DNA from: Chloroflexota bacterium
Lineage (GTDB): Bacteria > Chloroflexota > Chloroflexia > Chloroflexales > Herpetosiphonaceae
Direction of reading: 5' to 3'
Length of the DNA stretch: 64,000 nt
Assembly (NCBI GenBank): GCA_020161265.1
Contig: JAIUOC010000007.1
Coordinates: 310,001 to 374,000, forward strand
In this document: one piece after another, positions 33,591 through 43,200 of the stretch
Position numbering within the stretch: the stretch's first letter is position 1
Layout: each line of letters starts with the position of its first letter
Position numbers and translations under genes: made by a program
Notes under the pieces: model-generated
What the model saw: only the letters and a program-made list of their open reading frames with translations
What the model was told of the DNA's origin: nothing
Database searches by the model: none

Positions 33591-34259
33591 ATGTCACGGG
33601 AACATTATGAACAGCAGCTTCGGTCATTGAATGATGACTTGTTACGCATGGGCGCGTTGGTCGAAACCGCAATTGGCCAATCAATTCAGGCTTTAACCAA
33701 CCACGATGAGGCAATGGCGCAGGAAGTTATTCGCAGCGATGATTTAATTGATCGGGCGCAATATGCTTTAGAAGAAAAAGCACTTTTGTTGTTTGCCACC
33801 CAGCAGCCGTTGGTGGCACGCGATTTACGCTTGGTCAGCGCAATTATTACGATTGCCAGCGAGCTTGAGCGGGTTGGCGATTATGCTGAGGGCATCGCCA
33901 AAATTGCGATTCGCCAAGGCCAAACTCCCGCTCTCAAGCCCCAAGCTGAGGTTCCATCGATGACCAGCAAAGCCCAGTTGATGCTGCGCACAGCCTTGGA
34001 GTGCTACACTCGCAAAGATGTTGATTTGGCAAAAACGCTGAGCGCAGCCGATGACGAAATTGATACTCAGACCGATCGGGTGCAGCGCGAAATTCTCGAA
34101 GTGATGATTGCTGATGCTAGCACCGTCGAACAAGCCACCCGTCTACTTTACGTTGTGCATAATCTCGAACGGATCGCCGACCGCGCTACCAATATTGGAG
34201 AACGGGTTGTCTTTATGGCAACAGGGCATATGGCCGACCTGAATGAACAACGGGCATAA
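33591..34259 (+). CDS. phoU: PhoU-family phosphate regulatory protein (copy 1)
   Basis: The 222-residue protein has two PhoU three-helix repeats: about 10-100 (LNDDLLRMGALVETAIGQSIQAL, then LLLFATQQPLVARDLRLVSA) and about 115-215 (with HNLERIADRATNIGERVVFM near the end). PhoU proteins link phosphate uptake by Pst to PhoR signalling and bind metal clusters through acidic ExxxD motifs such as IASELERVGDYAEG. No pst or phoR genes are in the window. A GGAGG site precedes the ATG. A second PhoU follows 48 bases later. Confidence 0.93.
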   Translation: MSREHYEQQLRSLNDDLLRMGALVETAIGQSIQALTNHDEAMAQEVIRSDDLIDRAQYALEEKALLLFATQQPLVARDLRLVSAIITIASELERVGDYAEGIAKIAIRQGQTPALKPQAEVPSMTSKAQLMLRTALECYTRKDVDLAKTLSAADDEIDTQTDRVQREILEVMIADASTVEQATRLLYVVHNLERIADRATNIGERVVFMATGHMADLNEQRA

Positions 34260-34307
34260 TCAAGAACGCTTTTAGTAGGTTGGCAGATTCTCTGTTGGAG
34301 GTTTTTT

Positions 34308-34997
34308 ATGGGCGTGTCTCACCGTCACATATTTGATGAACAACTCACTGAGTTGCACGATGGGGTTTTTCGGGTTGGAACAATGGTTGAAGCAGCGCTA
34401 AGCGAAGCACTTCAATCAATCAAACTATACGATCAAGCAGCGGTGCGTAAGGTCGTGCAAAACGATCAAACGATCAATCACGAAGTTCAACGCTTGCATG
34501 ATCAAGCCCTGTTGATCATCGCCACCCAACAGCCGTTGGCCCGTGATTTACGCTTAGTGAGTGTGGTGCTCAGCCTGCTGCCAGAGCTAGAGCGTATGGG
34601 CGACTATGCCGCAACAATCTGCAAACTGCAAGAACGGATCGCTGCCACGCCCAATTTTGTCAGCGTTTCAGCCATGCCCCAGCCAATTCCGCGCCTGATT
34701 AGCGAATTGGGTCAGCGCACCAGCGAAATTTTGCATGCTGGTTTAGAGGCCTTGCGCCAAAACGATCGCAGTTTTGCCGACCGCGTAACCGAACTGGATG
34801 ATGTGATCGATCATTTGTATCGTGAGATGTTCGAGGCCACGGTCAAGGTTTCGACCACCAACCCCGATATGGCTGCTGCCACGATTCACCTGCTAACGTT
34901 GGCTCACAATCTTGAACGCTTGGGCGATCGAGTCACCAACTTGGCTGAACAAATTGAATATCTGATTACTGGCAAAGTTGTGGTGCTTAACCATTAA
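34308..34997 (+). CDS. PhoU-family phosphate regulatory protein (copy 2)
   Basis: A 229-residue PhoU protein with the same two repeats: TELHDGVFRVGTMVEAALSE, then LLIIATQQPLARDLRLVSV and LPELERMGDYAATI in the first half, and LAHNLERLGDRVTNLAEQ near the end. It is clearly related to its upstream neighbour but diverged, so this is an old duplication. TTGGAGG lies nine bases before the ATG. Both copies are read in the same direction and probably form one transcript. Two paralogues side by side may serve different transporters or form a hetero-oligomer; that is a guess. Confidence 0.93.
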   Translation: MGVSHRHIFDEQLTELHDGVFRVGTMVEAALSEALQSIKLYDQAAVRKVVQNDQTINHEVQRLHDQALLIIATQQPLARDLRLVSVVLSLLPELERMGDYAATICKLQERIAATPNFVSVSAMPQPIPRLISELGQRTSEILHAGLEALRQNDRSFADRVTELDDVIDHLYREMFEATVKVSTTNPDMAAATIHLLTLAHNLERLGDRVTNLAEQIEYLITGKVVVLNH

Positions 34998-35063
34998 GTT
35001 GGAACATCATGGCATGCTCAGCGTAGTATCCTCGGATTGCAATTCGTTGGCATTGGAGGATGT

Positions 35064-35375
35064 ATGATTTGGACATTGTTAGCGTGGCTGGGATTTTTAG
35101 GTTTGCTAGGTTTTGGTTGGGTCGCCGTGGCAACCTTACGCGGAGCCATGCAAGGCCGTGCCAGCATGCTTTGGTTGCTCGGCGCTTGGACAGGTCTATC
35201 CGCCTTGGGTGGTTTGTTGGTTTGGCGAGCAGCCTTGCTTGAAACATGGTCATTCAGCTTGTGGATTGGCTTAGCGCTGGCCGCAATCGCCCCAATTGCT
35301 TGGACATTGGGCAATGTTGGCAAGCGGCTGCAAGCGCACGGCATAAAATTGGGCAACCTACTCAAATTTCGCTAG
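35064..35375 (+). CDS. Small membrane protein, function unknown
   Basis: The 103-residue product has three hydrophobic segments: MIWTLLAWLGFLGLLGFGWV, a middle one around WLLGAWTGLSALGGLLVW, and WIGLALAAIAPIAWTLG, with a basic C-terminal tail. I do not recognise the family. The start at 35064 has GGAGG at 35055-35059, only four bases away; the frame extends to 35037 but that would put charged residues before the helix and has no ribosome site. It is followed by two hairpins, the second an intrinsic terminator. Confidence 0.65.
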   Translation: MIWTLLAWLGFLGLLGFGWVAVATLRGAMQGRASMLWLLGAWTGLSALGGLLVWRAALLETWSFSLWIGLALAAIAPIAWTLGNVGKRLQAHGIKLGNLLKFR

Positions 35376-35421
35376 CGTCGTGACCCAAGCCATGGCATAA
35401 TAAAGCGCCACAGTTGGCGCA

Positions 35422-35451
35422 ACGAGTCTCCAACTTGGAGGCTCGTTTTTT
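35422..35451 (+). terminator. Intrinsic terminator
   Basis: 10-bp stem (ACGAGTCTCC with GGAGGCTCGT, one G-U pair), five-base loop and a run of six T. A second small stem (GCGCCACAGTTGGCGC) lies just before it at about 35405-35420. It ends the small membrane protein transcript 23 bases before the next start codon. Confidence 0.88.
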
Positions 35452-35473
35452 GTTTACGATGAGGTAGGATGCC

Positions 35474-36031
35474 ATGATCGATCTTGAGTATGTTCCCATG
35501 GAGACCCTTGAGGCAGGGTTGGATCACATTCGTCAAGCACCCAAGGATCAAGGGGTCTTGCAGCTAATCGTGCGTCGTCCAGCCACCGAGCAACGCGAAG
35601 TGCTCAGCGAAGGCCAGCTTGATCTGGTCGAGGGCTTGGTCGGCGATAATTGGAAAATGCGCGGCAGTTCGCGAACTGACGACGGTAGCTCGCACCCCGA
35701 TATGCAGCTGAACATTATGAATGTGCGCTCGATTGGCTTGCTCGCGCCTGACCAAGAGCGTTGGCAATGGGCTGGCGATCAATTGTTTATCGATCTCGAT
35801 TTGAGCGATGCAAACTTGCCAGCAGGCACACGCCTAACCATCGGCGAGGCGATTATCGAAGTGACCGATCAACCACATAATGGCTGCAAAAAATTCGCCC
35901 AACGCTATGGCCAAGATGCAATTAAGTTCGTCAATTCAGCCGTCGGCAAAGAATTGCATTTACGTGGAATCAATGCGCGGGTAGTTCAGCCTGGCACAAT
36001 CCGCCAAGGGGATCAAGTCCGTAAGATCTAA
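35474..36031 (+). CDS. MOSC-domain protein
   Basis: The 185-residue protein is a stand-alone MOSC (molybdenum cofactor sulfurase C-terminal) domain. Recognisable parts are LDLVEGLVGDNW, LNIMNVRSIGLLA, LFIDLDLSDANLPAGTRL and the Cys region QPHNGCKKFAQRYGQDA, followed by LRGINARVVQPGTIRQGD. The Cys in HNGC is the conserved residue thought to carry sulfur or bind the cofactor. Stand-alone MOSC proteins may deliver sulfur to metal clusters or act in detoxification; the exact role is open. GAGGTAGG lies before the ATG, directly after a terminator, so its own promoter must overlap that area. Confidence 0.88.
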   Translation: MIDLEYVPMETLEAGLDHIRQAPKDQGVLQLIVRRPATEQREVLSEGQLDLVEGLVGDNWKMRGSSRTDDGSSHPDMQLNIMNVRSIGLLAPDQERWQWAGDQLFIDLDLSDANLPAGTRLTIGEAIIEVTDQPHNGCKKFAQRYGQDAIKFVNSAVGKELHLRGINARVVQPGTIRQGDQVRKI

Positions 36032-36148
36032 CCCATGTGGTATAGCCTGAAATAGGACTATGGGTGCGAAGAATCGTTAGGTTGAGGGTAAACTTGGCGC
36101 AGGATACTATGGTCAAATCCTTCCTCCTCACACACACTCTTCTCTCCT

Positions 36149-36180
36149 ACAAGCGGCCCAACTGGGCCGTTTGTAGTTTT
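36149..36180 (+). terminator. Intrinsic terminator after the MOSC gene
   Basis: 12-bp stem (ACAAGCGGCCCA with TGGGCCGTTTGT, one G-U pair) and two-base loop, followed by AGTTTT. It lies 118 bases after the MOSC stop and before the HicB-like gene. Confidence 0.75.
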
Positions 36181-36259
36181 AGCAATTCCAACTTTAGGCC
36201 GATCATTCCAAGCAGCAATCGATCAATACTTATCAAACCTCAGCTAAGGAGATCGATTG

Positions 36260-36469
36260 ATGCGCTATGCAATTGTGATCGAAAAGGCTCCAAATAATTA
36301 TTCGGGTTATATACTCGACGTTTTAGGCTGTGTTGCAACTGGTGAAACGCCTGAAGAAGTTAAGCAGCGTTTGCAAGAGGCGATCGTTATGCATTTGGAA
36401 GGCGAGCCAATTCCGCCTTCAACAACATTGGTTGATTATATTGAATTTGCGCCTGAAGCGAACAATTAA
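36260..36469 (+). CDS. HicB-like antitoxin/RNase-H-fold protein (orphan)
   Basis: The 69-residue product fits the partial RNase-H-like domain of HicB proteins: RYAIVIEKAPNNYSGYILDVLGCVATGET, then a helix EEVKQRLQEAIVMHLEGE. HicB normally neutralises the HicA mRNA interferase, but no HicA-like gene lies beside it, and no DNA-binding domain follows. Orphan HicB-like proteins of this size are common in bacteria rich in such genes. AAGGAG eight bases before the ATG at 36260 sets the start; a TTG codon precedes it. Confidence 0.82.
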   Translation: MRYAIVIEKAPNNYSGYILDVLGCVATGETPEEVKQRLQEAIVMHLEGEPIPPSTTLVDYIEFAPEANN

Positions 36470-36476
36470 TAGTAAC

Positions 36477-36508
36477 AACCCCCAGAAGCCTATTGCTAGC
36501 TGGGGGTT
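36477..36508. terminator. Stem-loop terminator between convergent genes
   Basis: 9-bp perfect stem AACCCCCAG with CTGGGGGTT, 14-base loop, after the HicB-like gene and before the stop of the zinc-ribbon gene on the other strand. The tail on the plus strand is TTGCTAAAA, so termination strength is moderate. Confidence 0.65.
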
Positions 36509-36527
36509 GCTAAAATCGATTCAACGA

Positions 36528-37043
36528 TTAATCTTTATTGGGCAGAAACCGGAACATCCCAGCGCCACAGACTTCACAGGTTCCGCGTAAGGCGCGACGG
36601 CCATTTTCAGTCAATTCTTCATGGGCATCGATCATCGGTTGCTTAGCACGACAGGAAACGCAATAGCTGCGCAGTTCATCATCGTCGTCATCATCATCGG
36701 CTGGCGCTTCGGCTTCAACCACAGCTTCTGCTGCGGGTTGCTCGGTTTCAGGCGCAGCCGTGCCACTCCCACCAACCTCAAGTTCCAACAATGGTGCTTC
36801 ATCTTCAACGACCACTGCTTCTGGCTCAGCTTCCAATTCGGGAGCGCTAGTGGCAACTTCGGTGGTTAAAATATCGGTTGGCAGCACAATTCGCGGCGGA
36901 TCAGATGGCGGCGGTGGGGGTGGGGGCAAAATTGGAGCCGAATCGATCGGATGCAGCTTGCGCCGCACAATCACCACCACAGCGGCTAAGCCCAACAATA
37001 ACGATACCCACAACTTGCGTTTGCTTTTTGGTTGGTTTCCCAT
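36528..37043 (-). CDS. Membrane-anchored zinc-ribbon protein (DUF5679-like)
   Basis: The 171-residue protein has a basic N-terminus, one transmembrane helix (LWVSLLLGLAAVVVIV), a Pro run, a long acidic linker of Glu, Ala and Val ending in a run of Asp, and a C-terminal zinc ribbon: YCVSCRAKQ, then GRRALRGTCEVCGAGMFRF. The two CxxC pairs should bind one zinc. The ribbon matches the small DUF5679-type domain, often found alone; here it is tethered. Its role is unknown. The ATG directly follows the stop of the endonuclease IV gene on the minus strand, so it is the second gene of that operon. Confidence 0.82.
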   Translation of the reverse strand: MGNQPKSKRKLWVSLLLGLAAVVVIVRRKLHPIDSAPILPPPPPPPSDPPRIVLPTDILTTEVATSAPELEAEPEAVVVEDEAPLLELEVGGSGTAAPETEQPAAEAVVEAEAPADDDDDDDELRSYCVSCRAKQPMIDAHEELTENGRRALRGTCEVCGAGMFRFLPNKD

Positions 37044-37925
37044 TTATACCTCGCTTTGTGGTGATGCACTAACGCTAGCACGGCGCAAACCGCGTAGCGT
37101 TGCCAAATTGCGAATATCTGCGCTTTCATCGGGTTCTTTGGGAGTCTCTAAAGCCATCGGAATCGTTTGAAAGCGAGGATCGTTCATAATGAGTTCAAAC
37201 CCTGCTAAGCCCACAAATCCCTCACCAATATGGGTATGCCGATCAACCCGACTGCCAAGATCGTTTTTCGAATCGTTAAGATGAAACGCCCGCAGCCGAT
37301 CGATCCCAATTAAGCGATCAAAATGATCGAAGGTGGTTTGGTAGCCTTCAGGAGTGCGAAAATCGTAGCCAGCGGCTAAGCCATGGCAGGTATCAAAGCA
37401 AATTCCAAGCCGTGGATGACCGTCGCACAGCTCGATCAAGCGAGCCAAATGCTCAAAACTATGGCCTAAGGCCGTGCCTTGTCCAGCAGTAATTTCGAGC
37501 AAAATCTGGGTTTCGCCGCCAATATCTTCGGCCAGCAAACGCCGCAAGGCTGCACCAACCCGATCAAGGCCAGCGGCCTCGCCTGAGCCAACATGCGCCC
37601 CAGGATGGGTCACCAACGAGCCAACTCCCAATTGCTGACAACGCTCTAGCTCAACGCGAAAGGCTGCAATCGATTTTTCCCATAAGCCATCGTCGGGGCT
37701 GCCCAAGTTGATCAGATACGAATCGTGGGCAATCAATGGTGGCATGCCAGCGTCACGATGGGCCGCTTGAAAATTGGCACAATCGGCGGCAGTCAGCGGT
37801 TTGGCATTCCATTGGCGTTGGCTTTTGGTAAAAATTTGAATCACATGACAGGTCGTGGCTTGCGCTCGCTCAAAGGCGGTCTGCAACCCACCAACGGTTG
37901 AAACATGCGCTCCTAAATTGGGCAT
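37044..37925 (-). CDS. nfo: Deoxyribonuclease IV (endonuclease IV, AP endonuclease)
   Basis: The 293-residue TIM-barrel enzyme cuts DNA 5' of abasic sites during base-excision repair, using three zinc ions. Family signatures are in order: [94 protein letters not shown] and ALETPKE. All expected His, Asp and Glu metal ligands in these motifs are present. I prefer the ATG at 37925, with GGAG about ten bases upstream; a TTG at 37946 in frame is an alternative. The adjacent zinc-ribbon gene is co-transcribed. Confidence 0.95.
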   Translation of the reverse strand: MPNLGAHVSTVGGLQTAFERAQATTCHVIQIFTKSQRQWNAKPLTAADCANFQAAHRDAGMPPLIAHDSYLINLGSPDDGLWEKSIAAFRVELERCQQLGVGSLVTHPGAHVGSGEAAGLDRVGAALRRLLAEDIGGETQILLEITAGQGTALGHSFEHLARLIELCDGHPRLGICFDTCHGLAAGYDFRTPEGYQTTFDHFDRLIGIDRLRAFHLNDSKNDLGSRVDRHTHIGEGFVGLAGFELIMNDPRFQTIPMALETPKEPDESADIRNLATLRGLRRASVSASPQSEV

Positions 37926-38289
37926 GGGGTTTCTCGCTCCAAACAAGTGTCGCCTGCAATTATAGCACTTTCAAGCCGTTGTTGAGATTAGGCGTGGGTA
38001 ATAGTTCATGACAATTTTCATTTTGTAATGCAGACATTAATTCAACAAAAACATCAGCTAGCGATTTACTAAAATTCTAGATCGTTATTCTATGAAATCA
38101 GTTGCAATTGCTGTATTTTGGGCAATTTCCCAGCTTCTAACATTTGAACATATTAATATTTCCTAAAGGTTTTTATTGAAAAATAGTTGACATTTTATTA
38201 AGTACTATTAAGCTTTGGCTTGGAACGTTCCTTTGGCACTTATCACGATAGCGCTATGCTGTGCTGTCTTAATCAACGGAGATTTGGTC
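37926..38289. other. AT-rich divergent intergenic region
   Basis: About 360 bases between nfo (leftward) and the mannanase gene (rightward). Bases about 38010-38215 are markedly AT-rich compared with the rest of the window. A promoter and palindrome for the mannanase gene lie at its right end. No RNA gene or small coding region was recognised. Confidence 0.45.
38222..38260 (+). promoter_or_regulatory. Promoter with GGAACGTTCC palindrome before the mannanase gene
   Basis: The perfect 10-bp palindrome GGAACGTTCC (38222-38231) ends one base before a -35-like TTGGCA (38233-38238), which is 16 bases from a -10-like TATGCT (38255-38260). A regulator bound to the palindrome would touch the polymerase site. 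The start codon follows 29 bases after the -10 box. Confidence 0.5.
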
Positions 38290-39810
38290 ATGTCCCAAGT
38301 TCAACGGGTTCCATTGCTGCTGCTTGGCATGTTGGCCTTGCTGATCAGTACAATCCCTACAAGCCCAACGAGCGGTGCAACCACCGCCTACGCCGCCGCC
38401 GACCCAGCAATTGCTAGCTACGCCCAAAACGTGATTAATCGCATGGCCCAATACCAAGGCCAATACATCATCAGCGGCCAGCAAGAAGTGCATTGGGATT
38501 CCTCGCGCAAAGATGAAATGTCCAACGCCATCTACAATCGCACAAATCCACGCCAATATCCCGGTTTGCGGGGCTGGGATTTCCCCTTCGGTGGAGCTTA
38601 CGCCAACGATGCTCAATGGATGATCGATGCCATGATTAGCGATTGGAATAACGCCAAAGTGCTGCCAACTATTAGCCAGCACTGGACACCCTACGGCAGC
38701 CAAGGCAGCAATCATGATGATATGTTTGTACAAGTCAATATCAATAATATGTTTGTTGATGGTACAACTGAGCGTAACCGCTACCTCACTTGGCGTAGCA
38801 ACATCGCTGACGATTTGCAAAAACTGGAAAATGCTAGCGTGCCAGTCTTGTGGCGGCCTTATCACGAGGCGGGCGGTGGCTGGTTTTGGTGGGATAAAAC
38901 TGGCTCAACTAATTACAAGCGTTTGTGGAATGACCTCTGGGATTATCTGACCAACAGCCGTGGCTTGCACAATTTGATCTGGGTTTGGTCGGCAGGAACC
39001 AAGGGAGTCGGTACTGATTGGTATCCAAGTGGCAAGGTCGATATTCTTGGCCACGATATTTATAACAATAGCTCGGCTGACTATAGCAGTTGGTACACTG
39101 ATTTAGCTCGTTTCGACAGCAGCAAGTTACGAGCCTTGACCGAAGTCGATTATATGCTTGATCCAGCAGCATTGAACAATGCACCGTTTGCCTTTTTTAT
39201 GACTTGGCATACCGATATGTTTTATCGCAATAGCGATAGCAAAATTCAAAGCGTTTATCAACATAGTAAAACCGTCAATCGCAGCCGCATCAGCCAATAT
39301 CTGAATGGGAGTTTGAGTAGTAGTGGAACCAACCCAACCGCTACGCCTATCAGTAGTGGTTCAACGCTCTATAATTTCGAGGGCAGCACCCAAGGCTGGA
39401 GCGCCGCCAATGTCAATGCCGGGCCATGGTCGGTCAACGAATGGGCCGCCAATGGTAGCTCTAGCCTCAAAGCCGATGTGAGTTTGGGCAATCGGAGTTA
39501 CGATTTGAAATTAACTCAAGCCCACAATTTTAGTGGCAAAAGCCAACTCCAAGCTCGCGTGCGCCATGCCGCTTGGGGCAATGTTGGCAGCGGAATAAGC
39601 GCCAAACTCTATATCAAGGTTGGCTCAAGCTGGGCTTGGTACGACGGCGGAGCCGTCACAATTAATAGTGGGGGCACAACCACATTAACTCTCAACTTGA
39701 GTGGCATTGCCAATCTTGGGAGCGTCAACGAAATTGGGGTTAGTTTTAGTTCGCCCACTAATAGCAGCGGCACTAGCGCAATCTACCTCGATTATGTCAC
39801 CTTGCAATAA
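38290..39810 (+). CDS. Secreted GH26 beta-mannanase with C-terminal carbohydrate-binding-like domain
   Basis: The 506-residue precursor has a signal peptide (MSQVQRVPLLLLGMLALLIS, cleaved near YAAA), a GH26 TIM-barrel (about 40-340) and a beta-sandwich domain (about 365-506) after a Ser/Thr/Pro linker. Catalytic residues are Glu193 (acid/base, in WRPYHEAGGGWFWW) and Glu285 (nucleophile, in RALTEVDY). Further family text includes SGQQEVHW and GLRGWDFPFGG. GH26 enzymes cleave beta-1,4-mannans. The C-terminal domain, starting TLYNFEGSTQGWSA and ending IYLDYVTL, looks like a mannan-binding module. The ATG at 38290 has GGAG eight bases upstream; a frame extension to 38215 covers the promoter and is rejected. 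Confidence 0.93.
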   Translation: MSQVQRVPLLLLGMLALLISTIPTSPTSGATTAYAAADPAIASYAQNVINRMAQYQGQYIISGQQEVHWDSSRKDEMSNAIYNRTNPRQYPGLRGWDFPFGGAYANDAQWMIDAMISDWNNAKVLPTISQHWTPYGSQGSNHDDMFVQVNINNMFVDGTTERNRYLTWRSNIADDLQKLENASVPVLWRPYHEAGGGWFWWDKTGSTNYKRLWNDLWDYLTNSRGLHNLIWVWSAGTKGVGTDWYPSGKVDILGHDIYNNSSADYSSWYTDLARFDSSKLRALTEVDYMLDPAALNNAPFAFFMTWHTDMFYRNSDSKIQSVYQHSKTVNRSRISQYLNGSLSSSGTNPTATPISSGSTLYNFEGSTQGWSAANVNAGPWSVNEWAANGSSSLKADVSLGNRSYDLKLTQAHNFSGKSQLQARVRHAAWGNVGSGISAKLYIKVGSSWAWYDGGAVTINSGGTTTLTLNLSGIANLGSVNEIGVSFSSPTNSSGTSAIYLDYVTLQ

Positions 39811-40233
39811 CCCAGATTCGGGTACTATGGCCATTTGGTGAAAACGGCCCTAACACGAAATGGCGGCAGCAGGCTACGTGTGCATGTACGACGCGGCTGC
39901 CGCCACGAATCAACTGAAGCGCCAGTTCTCAGGCCTATATCACAGAAGTTTTAGATCTCTTTGCGGAATACTATGCCTCATCAAAACTTGCCCCAACCGC
40001 CATGCCAAAACCGCCTTGGCGCTCTCCAACTACATACCGATTGACCGTTTTCTCACATGAAGAATCAGTAAAAATCGCCGAAACGATCAACGATTGCACG
40101 TCGTATCACCTGCGCTACGCCAACCACACCACATCATGCCGCTCTATGTCGCGCTCATCCTCCTTCGGCGCATGATCGTAGCCTCCCACCCTACTATGGG
40201 GTGTATTCATCCAAACCATAGAAAGGAGTCTGC
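39811..40233. other. Intergenic region with inverted repeat and possible decayed coding remnant
   Basis: A stem with arms GGCGGCAGC (39862-39870) and GCTGCCGCC (39895-39903) lies near the left end. After it, frame 39918 to about 40160 on the plus strand reads as protein-like text (ITEVLDLFAEYYASS, then TYRLTVFSHEESVKIAETI) without a start codon or ribosome site, suggesting the tail of a decayed gene. I do not recognise its family. Base use here differs from that of the mannanase gene. Confidence 0.35.
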
Positions 40234-43200
40234 ATGATCCACAACCGGACGTTGAGCACCGTGATCCGCACCCTCGCTTGGCTCATTCCAGCCGTCGGTA
40301 TTCTGCTCACCCTTGCCTCAGTATCTGCGAGGCAGGAGCCTATCGTTTCCACAAAGCTCCAAACTCAGCCGCTCCCGCCCAACCAATTTCTCTACAAAGA
40401 ATTCACCAACGCCACGACATCCACCCTTGCCCTTGCTGGCAGTGCATCGCTGGTTTCCGAAGAAGGGGTTATTCGACTTACCAATGATATCACCCCTGCA
40501 CAGGCCGGATCAATGTGGTATCGAACGAAACAGCAGGTCAGTGATGGGTTTGATACCACCTTTGATTTTCAGATTACAAAAGCACCATCATCAACGGAGC
40601 AGGCCGATGGATTAGCCTTCGTTATCCACAATGATCCACGCGGGATCGCCACCGTTGGCACGAGCGGCTGTGAATTGGGATATGGGTCGATCGCCCGTGG
40701 ACTGGCCGTTGAGTTCGACACCTACTCGAATAGCAATCCCCGTCCATGTAAGCAAGCGCGTGATCCGAATGGAAATCATGTTGGTATTCTTACCGGTAAA
40801 ACAGGAGTATTGCATTCTTATCATGTCGCTGGTGCAAACTTAGGAACTCGGATGCTGCCCGATAGCAATAAGTTGAGGGACGGATTTCATACCGCACGGA
40901 TCAGCTATCTCGTCGAGGAGCATGCGCCAACGGGTGTCTTGCAGGTCTACATTGATGATATGATCACCCCGTTCCTCACCACAACCCTCAACCTCTCCGA
41001 AACCCTTGGTCTCAGCGATGGTCGCGCATGGGTTGGCCTCGTCGCAGGGACAGGAACCATCCTCTCGACCCATGATATTGGCAATTGGTTTTTTGTCGAT
41101 CAGTGGGATCTATCGTGCGCTACCTATGATTTCGTGCGTGCCCGTGAGGCCGCCCAAGGGTTTATCCCTGATCCGTATCCGAGCGGTGCTTCATGGCCAT
41201 TAGAAGGCCAAAGTTGGATCAGTGTGGCTGGGCGGCTTGGGATATCACGGGGGATTATCAACCATGGTATGCCAATCCTTGCCCCAACCGATCTGATCGA
41301 TCAGCGCTTACGCCGTCTGATTCAGCAACACCGCCCGATTCGCGCCATTCCCCTCGAATTTACCTGGACGGATCAGGCAGGCAACGCTCCAAACGCGACC
41401 GATCAATTGCATGTTAGCTTTGACCTCAAGGTTGGCAATCGGCTCATCTCCGGCAGCCAGGTGCTCAGCGTTCTCGATACGTCGGATCAGGATGGGAGAT
41501 TTAAGATCCGCATCCCACTCAATGAGATGGATATTCCCACAGCCATCAAACCGACAGGCTTGCGGGTCATCCTCCAGAGTAGCAATTCAAGTCATGCCCT
41601 ACGGCTCCATTCGACTGGAGTTTGTCTTGATGCAGGCGTACCCGATCGGCCCGGGGTTGTTCCACCAGGAGGGCGCGAAGCATGCGCCAACCTGCAAGCA
41701 TATCTGAAAACCCGCAGACAGCCGTTTGGCCCGAATGGGGTAGCATCCCAACCAGAACTCTTTGCATCCACCACAGATAAATACATCCGGTTAACGCCCT
41801 TTCCCGACTATAGCATTGGCGTAAAAGATTACCCAACCAGCATGACGTTTCATACGGTTCCCCCGGGCCACGTCGTTGTTCCCTGCGCCTTCACCAAACG
41901 TGGAGCATTCTATAATCCGACCGCGCCGACCATCCCCATTGTGCGATTTACGGCGTTAGGCAACGATCCCCATTGGCGTGAAAGCCTCATCTTACTCAAC
42001 TATGCTGCCTATTTTTCCCGAACGCTAACCAACTGGTGTGCCTTTGGGGATACCGTTTATCCCGACATGGATGATCGTGCGCACACAACCAAATTTACAC
42101 CAGGCTATAATGTCCCTGCCCCACGCTATAAGTGTGCACCGACGAGTATTATCCATACGGGTCGTAACGATGGCCCGTGTGGCACGTTCGTCGGATCACT
42201 CTTTCGGGCCATGGGCTATTTTAATGTTCAGTCCTTCGCGGCAAATATTCATTCGCCAGGGGTGCTCTCCGCGCTTGGCAACCTCTATTATGGGGCGATT
42301 GGCTATAACCGCCATGCCTTAGCCAATGAAAACTATTATGCGCCCGTTCCAAACCCCTTAGTCCGCGTTGACACCATGGAGTCCGAACGCTATTATACAC
42401 AGATCGTCCAGTTTGAGGGCATTCGGGTCTATCCCCACCTTAATAATGAGCGAATGTACGATACCCCTAACGATGAAACAGACCCCTATCAGATTTCCTG
42501 GGGCTGGTGGTGGAATGATACGGTGAATCCGGGGATACCCATTGCAGAAATTGTTCCTGCGCCTCAAGATAAAACGCCAGTCAGTGATCCCTTGATGCAA
42601 TGGCGAATGATCAAACCGGGCGATATCGCGATTACCGTGGTAGAACGAACTGAGGATGTTGATCTCGATCTCCATATCGCGATCGTTGTTGGCTGGGGGC
42701 CACAACAATTCACGCCGAATGCCTGGCGTGGCGAGAATCTGCATCCAACCTATCAGCCTTGGATGAATAATGGCGGTAACTATGCCTATGTGCCCTATGT
42801 GATGGATCGCTTCTCGCTGCCTGGAACTGGTGAAATTGCTGGCCCACGCCCATTCAATTATCGCATCTCACATACCGCCACCGATTTTTGGATTTCCAGT
42901 TATTCCATGACCATGACATCGCCTGCTCCTCAAACCACCACCACTTCCATGGATAGTGCTGCAACCCCGGTCAACGAACCGCTCAAGGTTGAACAGCCAT
43001 CAACTACGGTAAAGGCTCCGCCCATTGTCGATCAGGTTAATATCGCTCCCTCGCTTGATTGGAACACCCAAACCCAGCAAATCGCCATCGGCGGAGCCTT
43101 TGGGGTGCGGATAACCGACCCGACCCTCACTCAAGTCGTCACATGGCCAACGATCAGCGGGGTTACCGATCTGGAGTGGAACCATACCGGAACCGCCATT

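Noticed and set aside
39860..40060. 66-codon frame before the chimaera gene
   Set aside because: No ribosome site, it begins inside a stem, and another frame in the same stretch looks more protein-like; neither is supported as a living gene.
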